Part shown: piece after piece, positions 45,520-53,881 of the stretch
Numbering within the stretch: the first letter of the stretch is position 1
Layout of the letters: each line of letters opens with the position of its first letter
Source: Clostridium sp. 'White wine YQ'
GTDB lineage: Bacteria; Bacillota; Clostridia; Clostridiales; Clostridiaceae
Direction of reading: 5' to 3'
DNA length: 64,000 nucleotides
Assembly (NCBI RefSeq): GCF_028728205.1
Contig: NZ_JAQYUU010000003.1
Location: 62,001-126,000, forward strand
Program-made: the position numbers and the translations under genes
Notes under the pieces: generated by a model
Told to the model about the DNA's origin: nothing
The model's input: only the letters and a program-made list of their open reading frames with translations
Databases searched by the model: none

Positions 45520-46644
45520 TTACAATTTTTCTATTTTTAAATCCTTTAAACCAACTGAATATTCTCCCAGAACATCTTGCCTTACACCAGTTACTCCACC
45601 TATCGGCTCAACTTTAAAGTATAACTTATAGTCATTAACATTTTTTACCACTAAGTTATACATATTCTTAGGGAAGTTTTCATCAAACTTTATATCTAAA
45701 GCATCCCCACTACTGGCTTTATAGATATTAATTCCTTTTCTCCCGCTTTTATCTGAATGCTGTACTATAATATTTTCTTCATCTTTTCCGAAAATCATCA
45801 AGTCTACTTTTTTATCAGTGTATATATCTAATGTCACAATCTTCTTACCAATAGGTGTTTCAAGCATACCTGCTGTTTCTGCCCCGTTGCTAGTTCCTCC
45901 TCCTGCTCCTGAGCCACCACCAGCTCCGACTCCTGAACTATCACCTACTTCTCCACTAGCCTTTTTCTTTTCTTCTTCATCTATTTCTACTACACCTAAA
46001 ATGGTCTTATCTCCATCTTTTCCTGTTACTGCTACCTTCTTCCCTTCATAGGCTATACTAGATACTCCAAATTCCTTAGGAGTAATATTTTCTTTGTAAA
46101 TAGGAGCTTTATTAATCTTCGGATATATTTCTCTTGGAAAGTTTGAAAGCCTCATTAATAAATATCCTCTTACATCATCCCTATATTTTACCCTTAAGAA
46201 AGAATCTTGACCGTAGACTTCTAATTCAGTTGAAGATTGTACATCATCTATTTGATATTCTCCGCTTTCACTTTTATCAATCTTTACTGCATAATTATCT
46301 AAACTCCCATTAGGATTATCTGGTGAAGCCTTTACGACCCTATACATGTAATAGATATTTTTTCCGGTTTCTTTTGTATCTCTTTTTCTATATGTGATTA
46401 TTGGATTTCCCTTTTTTTCTACATTCTTATTATTACCATTTAATTCTGGAGTACTAATTCTTCTTAAGTTTGTAAAATCATTTTTGGATAAGTAATCAAT
46501 ATATTGATTTGCAAGTTGTTCACTCTTTACATAATCAAAGCCTGCATCAGCACTTGCACTATCTAAGTTGTTTTTGCTCTTTTTACAGGCTATTAATGAA
46601 ATACTTATTATAAATATAATAAAAATACTTATTACTCGTTTCAA
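45520..46644 (-). CDS. Lipoprotein with glycine-rich linker, unknown function
   Basis: A 374-residue predicted lipoprotein starting at TTG after GGAGG. The signal peptide ends at the lipobox LIAC (Cys20). A domain of about 200 residues is followed by a low-complexity linker rich in Gly/Ser/Ala (GVGAGGGSGAGGG) and a C-terminal beta-rich domain of about 120 residues. No catalytic motif seen. It is divergent from the YkvI-type transporter gene. Confidence 0.75.
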   Translation of the reverse strand: MKRVISIFIIFIISISLIACKKSKNNLDSASADAGFDYVKSEQLANQYIDYLSKNDFTNLRRISTPELNGNNKNVEKKGNPIITYRKRDTKETGKNIYYMYRVVKASPDNPNGSLDNYAVKIDKSESGEYQIDDVQSSTELEVYGQDSFLRVKYRDDVRGYLLMRLSNFPREIYPKINKAPIYKENITPKEFGVSSIAYEGKKVAVTGKDGDKTILGVVEIDEEEKKKASGEVGDSSGVGAGGGSGAGGGTSNGAETAGMLETPIGKKIVTLDIYTDKKVDLMIFGKDEENIIVQHSDKSGRKGINIYKASSGDALDIKFDENFPKNMYNLVVKNVNDYKLYFKVEPIGGVTGVRQDVLGEYSVGLKDLKIEKL

Positions 46645-46807
46645 CTTAATACCTCCATTCTTTAGTTTATAAATTTAGCTTTTCCAAAATAAAATAAACT
46701 ATTTATACAATGACATTGAGAATAAATAAAGAAACTGCATTATATATTTTATATATAATACATAAATTTATTAATCATATATTGGGAGATTATTAGGAGG
46801 GATATAC

Positions 46808-47869
46808 TTGAAGGTAGAAATCAAAAAAATATTTCAAGTTGCTGCAGTGTTTATTGGAACCATTGTTGGCGCTGGACTTGCCTCAGGAAAAGAAATAACT
46901 CAATTTTTTACAGTCTACGGTGTTAAAAGTTTTATTGGAATAGCCTTATGTGGTTTATTCTATATTCTTATGGGAATTATTATTTCCCGAATAGGAATAG
47001 ATAATGATCTAGATTCCTACTCTCAGGTAATAAAAAAGGTAAGTCCAAATATATTGGGAAATATCACTGGGATTATTACAACATTATATTTAATATCAAG
47101 TGCCTCCATAATCCTTGCCGGCTCCGGAGCACTATTAAATCAATTTTTTGGAATTCCAAAAATCGTTGGCACACTTATAATGCTATTTTTGGCATTAATG
47201 ACTCTACTAAGAAATACAAAAGGACTTATTGAAATAAATTCTATAATAGTCCCATCACTTATTATTGTAATTATAACTATTATGCTACTCTATATTTTTT
47301 TCTATAAGGACTTCCTAACTTTTAAAAACTTAAATTCATTTCCTGTACAAAAAGAACATTGGCTTATTTCAACTATTTTGTATTCTGGATATAATATACT
47401 TTGCTGTAGTGGGGTTTTAGTTCCTTTGGGTAAAGAAATGAAGAAAAAAAGCACTTTATTTTGGGGCATAATATTTGGAGCTATTGGTTTAACCCTTTTA
47501 TGCTTCTTAATAAATATTATGCTAATGTTAAATCAACCTTATATATACAAATATGAGATACCTTTACTTTATGTAACAAATAGGTTTGGAAACATTATTC
47601 AAGGTTTTTTACTTATAATTATTCTTCTTGAAATGTTTTCTACTGAGGTTTCAGATGTTTTTTCGATTAGTAAAACTCTTGAGCAAAGTTTTAAAATTCC
47701 ATTTAAAATTGGAATATTCATAATTATATTTATAGCTCTTCCAATTTCACAACTTGGTTTCACAAATCTAATTTCCACCTTATATCCTATGTTTGGATTA
47801 TTAAGTTTAATTTTCATTGTACAATGTTTATATTTTTATATTAAGAACTATGTAATAAAAAATAAGTAA
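46808..47869 (+). CDS. YkvI-type membrane transporter (APC-like)
   Basis: A 353-residue protein with ten to eleven membrane segments. It opens with IKKIFQVAAVFIGTIVGAGLASGKEI, which is the substrate-binding first segment of APC/NSS-type transporters and typical of YkvI. TTG start about nine bases after AGGAGG. A substrate such as an amino acid is suggested only by superfamily. A radical-SAM gene follows 47 bases later and may be co-transcribed. Confidence 0.82.
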   Translation: MKVEIKKIFQVAAVFIGTIVGAGLASGKEITQFFTVYGVKSFIGIALCGLFYILMGIIISRIGIDNDLDSYSQVIKKVSPNILGNITGIITTLYLISSASIILAGSGALLNQFFGIPKIVGTLIMLFLALMTLLRNTKGLIEINSIIVPSLIIVIITIMLLYIFFYKDFLTFKNLNSFPVQKEHWLISTILYSGYNILCCSGVLVPLGKEMKKKSTLFWGIIFGAIGLTLLCFLINIMLMLNQPYIYKYEIPLLYVTNRFGNIIQGFLLIIILLEMFSTEVSDVFSISKTLEQSFKIPFKIGIFIIIFIALPISQLGFTNLISTLYPMFGLLSLIFIVQCLYFYIKNYVIKNK

Positions 47870-47916
47870 TTTATTTTAATGCCTCCTGGATGTATAATCT
47901 TTAGGAGGTGTTTTTA

Positions 47917-48822
47917 ATGAATTCTTTAGATATGTTAAATAATTGTAATTTATGCTATAGACAATGTAATGTTAATAGGAATAATAATATTTTAGGTTAC
48001 TGCAAAGCTGGAAAAAATCTAAAAGTAGCTAGAGCAGCTTTACACTTATGGGAAGAACCTTGTGTTTCAGGAGAAAATGGTTCTGGAACTGTATTCTTTT
48101 CTCATTGCAATTTTTCCTGTGTATTTTGCCAAAATCACCAGATAAGTCAAGAACATTCAGGTAAAGAAATCACCATTGAAAGATTGAGTGAAATATTCCT
48201 AGAACTTCAAGCTCAAAATGCTAACAACATTAATCTAGTTACTCCAACTCACTATATTCCACAAATAATTGAAGCTATTAAAATCTCAAAAAATAAAGGG
48301 CTTTCTATTCCTATTCTTTATAATACAAATGGATATGATACCTTAGATTCAATAAAAGCCCTACGAGGCTTCATTGATGTGTATTTACCGGACTTTAAGT
48401 ATTATGACGATAAATATGCTATAAAATATTCAAAAATTAAAAATTATAGAGAAAATCTTATACCTGTTCTTAAGGAAATGTATGATCAGGTTGGGGAAGC
48501 TAAATTTGATAAGAATGGCATTATACTAAAAGGTATGATTATACGCCATCTTATGCTGCCATCGCTACTTTTTGATTCAAAAAAAGTTATCGATGCAATT
48601 CATGAAACATTTAACAACAAGGTTTATATTAGTATTATGAACCAGTATACTCCTATGAATCAGGCTCATAGTTTTCCTGAGATAAATAAACCTCTTAATC
48701 CAAAGCACTATGATTCTCTTGTAGATTATGCACTTTCTATAGGAGTGGCAAACGGCTTTATTCAAGAGGAAGGAAGTAGCTCTAAAGCCTTTGTTCCAAG
48801 CTTTTTAAATGAAGGGGTTTAA
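47917..48822 (+). CDS. Radical SAM protein, pyruvate-formate-lyase-activase-like
   Basis: A 301-residue radical-SAM protein with an N-terminal ferredoxin-like cysteine set (CNLCYRQC and GYCKAG) and the radical-SAM CNFSCVFC motif, with VTPTHYIP and YNTNGYD further on. This matches the PflA-like family of unknown glycyl-radical partner. The start is the ATG at 47917; the GTG at 47908 lies inside the GGAGGTG site. No glycyl-radical enzyme is adjacent. Confidence 0.88.
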   Translation: MNSLDMLNNCNLCYRQCNVNRNNNILGYCKAGKNLKVARAALHLWEEPCVSGENGSGTVFFSHCNFSCVFCQNHQISQEHSGKEITIERLSEIFLELQAQNANNINLVTPTHYIPQIIEAIKISKNKGLSIPILYNTNGYDTLDSIKALRGFIDVYLPDFKYYDDKYAIKYSKIKNYRENLIPVLKEMYDQVGEAKFDKNGIILKGMIIRHLMLPSLLFDSKKVIDAIHETFNNKVYISIMNQYTPMNQAHSFPEINKPLNPKHYDSLVDYALSIGVANGFIQEEGSSSKAFVPSFLNEGV

Positions 48823-48830
48823 TAAATAAA

Positions 48831-48870
48831 ATGGGGTTTAAGGGAGCTAGAAAGCTCTCTTAAACCCCAT
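48831..48870. terminator. Terminator between PflA-like gene and sleC
   Basis: Arms ATGGGGTTTAAG and CTTAAACCCCAT with an extra inner AGCT pair; shared by the two converging genes. Confidence 0.9.
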
Positions 48871-48874
48871 CTTT

Positions 48875-50200
48875 TTATAACATATCATCATAATAAGAAA
48901 CTCTTGGCATCTCAGAATTTGCAAAGTTATAACCAATTGGTGGCACAAATATCTTTTCACTTCCGTCTATGGATGATCTTAATTCTGCTATTTTAGTTAC
49001 ACCTACATAAACATCAGATATCTTATACCATGTTGCATAATCTACATCACCTGTTTGTGGTAATGAAAATACACCTTGAAATACTTTTACAGCTTCAGCT
49101 ACTTTAGGTCCATACTTTCCATCTACATTTAACTTAGGAATAGCTGGATAATTTTTAGAGATAGCATTTAAGTAAGTTTGAATATCTCTTACAGGCTGAC
49201 CTGTTGAACCTATTGTTAAGGTAGTCCCTGGATATGACTTAGGTATTCCTTTTACCTGCGGAGCAGTTGCTAATTGTAAATCACTGCCATAGTAGTTTGT
49301 TAGTATTTCTTGAGGAGGTGTTCCTTGATCTCCCATATACTTGCTTCCCCATTGACTTAACCATTGAGGGCATTTAACTCTTTGTCCATCGCAATATTGT
49401 GTAAGTAATGGTTGCTTACTTCCTGGTCTTTTTACATAACTAGTAAAAATTTCATCTACAACTCTACTTATATTTTCATATATATTTCTTCCATAGTTAA
49501 ATGCATGATCAAAAGCTGTAGAATTAGTAATATCAAAACTCTTCCCTTTTCCTCTATACCATTCTGTAAATATTCTATTTAGTGTAAATGAAAGTATGCA
49601 ATAAACATTTGCTCTTATAGTATTTTCTGACCAAGTTGAATAAATCTCACATGATGCAACATTCTTGATATAGTCTGTAAACTTAACTGTGTAATTAGGC
49701 CCTGCTGAATCAGGTGTACCTTGATGTACTATAACAAACTCTGGTACAACTGGTTGGGATAAAACAACCCCACTTGAAGGTGGTGGCAAAGGTTTTTCAG
49801 GACTTTCAGGTATTTTAGGTGGAAAGATACCAAAAAGTGTGTTAGCTTGTATGATTATTATTTGTTGTCTTGTTGCTCTATTAGTATTCTCATTTAAGTT
49901 TGCTGGTTGAATTGCAGTTCTTTCCGGAAATATCTGGCACCCCCTGATATTTAATGGATCAAAACCACTTCTCTCTACTTTTACATCACATAGACTATAA
50001 GGCATTTGCGCTGAAGGATTTTGAGAGTATTCTACTGGAGGGGCATCTACTTCTATTTCAGGTGTAAGACCTGAACTATCAGTTACAACATCATATACTT
50101 GACTTCCACCCCCCTGGGTATTTATTGTTATTCTACTATTATCTACAGGTACATAGCTATTTCTTACAAAACATTGCACCTTTATTCTTCCTTTTGGCAA
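48875..50200 (-). CDS. sleC: Spore cortex-lytic enzyme SleC (pro-enzyme)
   Basis: A 441-residue precursor of a lytic transglycosylase that breaks down spore cortex peptidoglycan in germination. The N-terminal pro-region (about 1-150; CDVKVERSGFDPLNIRGCQ) is followed by a SpoIID-like domain (LSQWGSKYMGDQG and ILTNYYG), then a C-terminal peptidoglycan-binding domain (about 335-400). The size and arrangement are those of clostridial SleC. TTG start after AAGGGAG. A sigma-K-type -10 lies upstream. The Csp proteases that activate SleC elsewhere are not in the window. Confidence 0.88.
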   Translation of the reverse strand: MPKGRIKVQCFVRNSYVPVDNSRITINTQGGGSQVYDVVTDSSGLTPEIEVDAPPVEYSQNPSAQMPYSLCDVKVERSGFDPLNIRGCQIFPERTAIQPANLNENTNRATRQQIIIIQANTLFGIFPPKIPESPEKPLPPPSSGVVLSQPVVPEFVIVHQGTPDSAGPNYTVKFTDYIKNVASCEIYSTWSENTIRANVYCILSFTLNRIFTEWYRGKGKSFDITNSTAFDHAFNYGRNIYENISRVVDEIFTSYVKRPGSKQPLLTQYCDGQRVKCPQWLSQWGSKYMGDQGTPPQEILTNYYGSDLQLATAPQVKGIPKSYPGTTLTIGSTGQPVRDIQTYLNAISKNYPAIPKLNVDGKYGPKVAEAVKVFQGVFSLPQTGDVDYATWYKISDVYVGVTKIAELRSSIDGSEKIFVPPIGYNFANSEMPRVSYYDDML

Positions 50201-50232
50201 AGCTTTATTCTCCCTTAAATTACTTTCTAGGT

Positions 50233-50259
50233 TATTATATGAAAAAGTAGTTATATTGT
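50233..50259 (-). promoter_or_regulatory. Candidate sporulation (sigma-K-type) promoter of sleC
   Basis: CATATAATA on the minus strand fits the sigma-K -10 pattern CATANNNTA, with AC 16 bases further upstream as the short -35. Located about 33 bases before the TTG start. Other sigma-E-family factors are possible. Confidence 0.45.
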
Positions 50260-50294
50260 ACTTATACTATAAAATCAAATGAATATTTTTATAT

Positions 50295-50400
50295 TTATCC
50301 ACAAAGAATACATTGATAACTGCTTCCTAAAGTGTTGATATTAAAAAGTTTCTTGGTGAGTTATCCACAATATTATTAACCTTATCCACATTTTCCCCAC
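50295..50400 (+). promoter_or_regulatory. Cluster of three perfect DnaA boxes
   Basis: TTATCCACA occurs at 50295-50303, 50361-50369 and 50382-50390, all in the same orientation. TTTCCCCACA at 50391-50400 is a weaker fourth copy. The region is intergenic between a Xre regulator gene terminator and sleC. No dnaA or dnaN gene is near. Confidence 0.8.
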
Positions 50401-50423
50401 ATCTTATAAACTTAAATAAAAAA

Positions 50424-50460
50424 AGAGTAGTAATAAGTTATTTTAACTTATTACTACTCT
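50424..50460 (-). terminator. Terminator of the Xre regulator gene
   Basis: Perfect 17-bp arms AGAGTAGTAATAAGTTA and its complement, followed by T residues on the minus strand. Confidence 0.88.
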
Positions 50461-50470
50461 CTCTGATATA

Positions 50471-51166
50471 TTAAAGTTCTATTTCTATCTTATCCAACTT
50501 AGCTAGTGGCTTTATATCCTTTATACTTACTGTATCTGTAACTAAGTTTCCTTTATTTGAAACTAGTAAAACTTTCGTATTATCTAATTTCTTTACTTGC
50601 CTTACTATCCTTTTTCCTTGGTGTTCTAAAAGCATAATACTATTGCTTTCAATTTCTTTTACAGAGTGAACTAAAGCTTTATCTCCCTTAGATATTCTAA
50701 ATCCAAGCATATCCTCTTCTTCAATTACTATGTAAAATACTTTATCTACTGTATATCCATTGATTTTATTTGAATGTACTGGTAACTCAACTGCTCCAAA
50801 TTCTTTTGTAAAATCATAATTATAAATAGGAACTTTTCTAAAAACTGAACTAAATGCATTGCTCCAGTCTTCATTTACCTCTCTAAGATCCATTTTAGGA
50901 GTCGTAATAGAAGGAGCTGCTTTTCTAACTGGTTCCTTTTTAACTTCCTTCATTAGCTCTTCATCTGTTACAACCATACTTATATCATTTAAATCTGTAT
51001 TTAATACTTTTCCTATTCTATCAATTAAATTTTCACTTAATACTTTTCTTCCAAGCTCTACTTCATTTATATACTTCTCTGCAAGGCCAAGTTTTTTTGC
51101 TAAGGCCTTTTGAGTTAAGCCACTACTTTCTCTAGCCTTTTTAATCTTTTCGCCAACTCTACTCAA
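50471..51166 (-). CDS. Xre-type regulator with S24-like C-terminus lacking the catalytic serine
   Basis: A 231-residue protein starting at TTG. Residues 5-60 are a clear HTH_3 (GEKIKKARESSGLTQKALAKKLGLAEKYI). Residues about 125-215 have the shape of an S24/LexA-type beta domain: VIEEEDMLGFRISKGDKALV, then GKRIVRQV. The position of the serine in the EDSM motif reads EDM, so autocleavage is unlikely even though a lysine aligns with the dyad. It could be a ligand-binding or silenced repressor. Followed by a strong terminator. Confidence 0.82.
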   Translation of the reverse strand: MSRVGEKIKKARESSGLTQKALAKKLGLAEKYINEVELGRKVLSENLIDRIGKVLNTDLNDISMVVTDEELMKEVKKEPVRKAAPSITTPKMDLREVNEDWSNAFSSVFRKVPIYNYDFTKEFGAVELPVHSNKINGYTVDKVFYIVIEEEDMLGFRISKGDKALVHSVKEIESNSIMLLEHQGKRIVRQVKKLDNTKVLLVSNKGNLVTDTVSIKDIKPLAKLDKIEIEL

Positions 51167-51226
51167 GGTTCTTTCTTCCTTCCGCTAGTTTTTTCAAATA
51201 GTCTAATTTCAAATAAACTTCTTTAT

Positions 51227-51589
51227 TTATTTTTTTGCATTTGCTTTATACCATTCTCTCTCTTCTACTAGGTGTTCTATTAAATACTTAAAACTCCAAT
51301 TTATAGATGTAGGTGTAACTACTGCCTTAATTGCATTTGGAGAAATTCCTTTTATTATACTAAGCATTATCTTAAGTTCATCATCTGTAAAATTATTAAA
51401 TACTACCACTTGTTCTTTAGCTGGATTGCTTTCAAATGTCTCAAACCTTAATCCGTCAATTATATCCTTAAGTTTCATATTTATCATCTCTTTTGATACA
51501 ATGACTGTATCGTATTTATCAGAGCTAAGAACACTGCTTTGCTCTTGACTAAATCCATAAACTAATACAGTTTTTTGGTTATTCAACAT
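51227..51589 (-). CDS. DUF3783 family protein
   Basis: A 120-residue cytoplasmic protein matching the DUF3783 pattern (VLVYGFSQEQ near the start; EQVVVFNNFTDDELKIML in the middle and AVVTPTSINW later). The start is the ATG at 51589 behind GAGGG; the ATG two codons upstream is too close to that site. Follows the cyclophilin gene by 13 bases, probable operon. Function unknown. Confidence 0.75.
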   Translation of the reverse strand: MLNNQKTVLVYGFSQEQSSVLSSDKYDTVIVSKEMINMKLKDIIDGLRFETFESNPAKEQVVVFNNFTDDELKIMLSIIKGISPNAIKAVVTPTSINWSFKYLIEHLVEEREWYKANAKK

Positions 51590-51602
51590 ATACATCCCTC
51601 AC

Positions 51603-52121
51603 TTAAATTGTTTCTGGTTCATCATATGACACGCCTAAAGTATCAACTTTAACTGACTTAATTACTTGATCTTCATATGGTTTATCTCTAAAATCTGTTT
51701 TTGTAGCAACTATTTCATCTGCAACTTCTATACCTTCAGTTATTTTACCAAATGAAGCATACTGACCATCTAAATGTGGAGCATCGGCTACCATTAGAAA
51801 GAATTGACTTCCAGCTGAATCCGGATGCATTGCTCTTGCCATTGATAAAACGCCTTTACTATGCTTCAATTCATTTTTAAATCCGTTACTTGTAAATTCA
51901 CCTTTAATTGAGTAACCTGGTCCACCAGTTCCTTGTCCTTCTGGACATCCTCCCTGTATCATAAACCCTGGAATTACTCTATGGAATATTAATCCATCAT
52001 AAAATCCTTTATTTATTAAACTAATAAAATTTTTCACTGTATTTGGAGCAATATCAGGATATAATTCTGCCTTCATCTCCTTGCCATTTGCCATTGTTAT
52101 TGTAACTATTGGATTACTCAT
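51603..52121 (-). CDS. Peptidyl-prolyl cis-trans isomerase (cyclophilin type)
   Basis: A 172-residue cyclophilin: catalytic FHRVIPGFMIQGG, SAGSQFFLM and QYASFGKITEG. It catalyses proline isomerisation; no signal peptide, so cytoplasmic. The start is the ATG at 52121 after AGGAGAAAGG, not the ATG seven codons upstream. Operon with the DUF3783 gene. Confidence 0.94.
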   Translation of the reverse strand: MSNPIVTITMANGKEMKAELYPDIAPNTVKNFISLINKGFYDGLIFHRVIPGFMIQGGCPEGQGTGGPGYSIKGEFTSNGFKNELKHSKGVLSMARAMHPDSAGSQFFLMVADAPHLDGQYASFGKITEGIEVADEIVATKTDFRDKPYEDQVIKSVKVDTLGVSYDEPETI

Positions 52122-52296
52122 TTGCCTTTCTCCTTTCAACAAAAAACATTAAATATATATCCTATATATTATTATATATTTAACGCCAAATAATTCCTAT
52201 ATTTATTAAAGATTATACATAAACAAGAAGATATTATCAATTGTTCTATATTAATTTAGGTGAACTTTTTTATTTATTTTTTCTATAATTAACGAC

Positions 52297-52319
52297 AAAA
52301 AAAAGAGGTCTTTCCTCTT
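52297..52319 (-). terminator. Terminator of the STAS-like gene
   Basis: GAGG and CCTC form a short hairpin with a 5-base loop; eight T residues follow on the minus strand. A further imperfect repeat (TGGAAT and AATTCCA) lies at 52328-52351. Confidence 0.6.
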
Positions 52320-52388
52320 CATTTTTGTGGAATCCCACTTTGGAATTCCATTCTTATATATAAATTATTTTTCTTTTACTCGAAATTT

Positions 52389-52661
52389 TTATGCAGTATA
52401 AGCTGTACCTTTAACAACTCTAGTATAGTCCTCATAATTTGATAAGTTTTTCACATTTACTTGATTAAAAATATACTCTCTACCTTGCTTGTTTATTAAA
52501 TCTGTGAATAAGCAGCATAAAAATGTACTAGGAATTCTTTTAAATCCTTCAAAATCTAGCACTACTTCCTCTTGGATATTTTTCTCCACCATATCCCTAA
52601 CTATGATAGCATCCTCTACTGCAAGCTTCTCTCCTAAACATTTTTTGATTTTAATTTCCAT
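52389..52661 (-). CDS. STAS-like DUF4325 domain protein
   Basis: A 90-residue protein of the STAS-like DUF4325 type. Diagnostic parts are VVLDFEGFKRIPSTFLCCLF, equivalent to the STAS phosphorylation region, and a helix after it. The start at 52661 has AAGGGG upstream. Such proteins often act in phosphorelay or DNA-associated signalling, sometimes near HTH genes; no partner is adjacent. Confidence 0.75.
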   Translation of the reverse strand: MEIKIKKCLGEKLAVEDAIIVRDMVEKNIQEEVVLDFEGFKRIPSTFLCCLFTDLINKQGREYIFNQVNVKNLSNYEDYTRVVKGTAYTA

Positions 52662-52803
52662 AAAAAACACCCCTTATTTACTGAATAATAGAATTTATTT
52701 ATATTATTTAATCTTTTATTTAAATTTTCAGAAAATTCTCTCCCTGTTAATAATATATCAAACTCTCAATAGTCTGTCAATATTTTCACAAACTTTTCTT
52801 TAA

Positions 52804-52837
52804 AAAAATTAGAAGATTTCTCAAACCTTCTAATTTT
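52804..52837 (-). terminator. Terminator of murI
   Basis: Arms AAAATTAGAAG and CTTCTAATTTT with a long loop and T-run, directly downstream of murI. Confidence 0.75.
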
Positions 52838-52861
52838 CCTATTACATATGTTAAATTCTTT

Positions 52862-53638
52862 CTATACATTTATTAATGTATGACTCAATTTTATCTTTTC
52901 TTCCAAAGTATTATATATTTTAACATATCCCTTTTCTGACTCTATTTGTTTTATTTCCTTCCTAATTAATTTTCTTTTTAACTCTTTTACGGTCCCTAGA
53001 CTTCCGTCAAGAATTGTAACTTTTTCCCCAACAACTTTTTGTATTGTATCTTTAACAAACGGATAATGTGTACATCCTAAAACTATTGAAGCTATATCCT
53101 CCATCGAAGCCTCTTCAAGAATTTTCTTAAGAAATTGTTCTAGTTCTTCACCATTCAATACCCCATTTTCTACAAATTCAACTAATCCAGGACATGGCAA
53201 TGGATATATATCCTGCCCAAAAGAATATTCATTCATTAAATTCTTAAACTTTCTTTCCTTTAAAGTAGCATTTGTAGCCATGATGATAATTCTTCCTAAT
53301 TTCTGTAATTCTACTGCTGGTTTTAATGCAGGTTCTATTCCTATGATCGGAATATCTATATACTTTGTTCTAAGCTCCTCTATAGCTACTGAAGTTGCGG
53401 TATTACATGCAACCACAATCGCCTTTACTCCTTTACCTAATAAAAATTCAATATTCTCTAAAGTTAATCTTTTTATCTCCTCTATAGATTTAACACCATA
53501 CGGTGCATTAGCTGAATCTCCTAAATAAATATAATTTTCTTCTGGCATATATTCAATTGCTTTCTTTAAAACACTTAGGCCTCCAACTCCAGAATCAAAG
53601 AAACCTATGGGTCTATTCTTAATAAGCTCTTCCATCAT
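52862..53638 (-). CDS. murI: Glutamate racemase
   Basis: Makes D-glutamate for peptidoglycan. The 258-residue protein has the two catalytic cysteine motifs VACNTATSVAI and LGCTHYPF, with FFDSGVGG and YLGDSANAPYG near the start. GGAGTG precedes the ATG. Single gene. Confidence 0.96.
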   Translation of the reverse strand: MMEELIKNRPIGFFDSGVGGLSVLKKAIEYMPEENYIYLGDSANAPYGVKSIEEIKRLTLENIEFLLGKGVKAIVVACNTATSVAIEELRTKYIDIPIIGIEPALKPAVELQKLGRIIIMATNATLKERKFKNLMNEYSFGQDIYPLPCPGLVEFVENGVLNGEELEQFLKKILEEASMEDIASIVLGCTHYPFVKDTIQKVVGEKVTILDGSLGTVKELKRKLIRKEIKQIESEKGYVKIYNTLEEKIKLSHTLINV

Positions 53639-53881
53639 GTTATCACTCCATTAATTAAGCTAATATAAATAAACTATTAATAATTAATATATAATAATTA
53701 TATCACCTAATTATTAGGAATGTATTATGATTTTTATTGCTTCATTCTTAACTATCTAAAAATAGCTTTATGATACTGCAAATAGTAGTGATTCTGTAAC
53801 AATTTTAAATCATTTATATAGTTATTGTTAAAATTCTATAGTATAATTATACTTATCTGTTACTAGTATGAGGTGTTATTT

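Noticed and set aside
50295..50400. Chromosomal replication origin
   Set aside because: Three DnaA boxes are present but there is no dnaA, dnaN, recF or gyrB gene nearby and no clear AT unwinding tract; kept only as a DnaA-box cluster.
50471..51166. Prophage remnant inferred from the Xre/CI-like regulator
   Set aside because: No integrase, attachment repeats or phage structural genes near it; surrounded by housekeeping genes.
53700..53881. c-di-GMP riboswitch upstream of the HD-GYP gene
   Set aside because: No conserved aptamer core was found.
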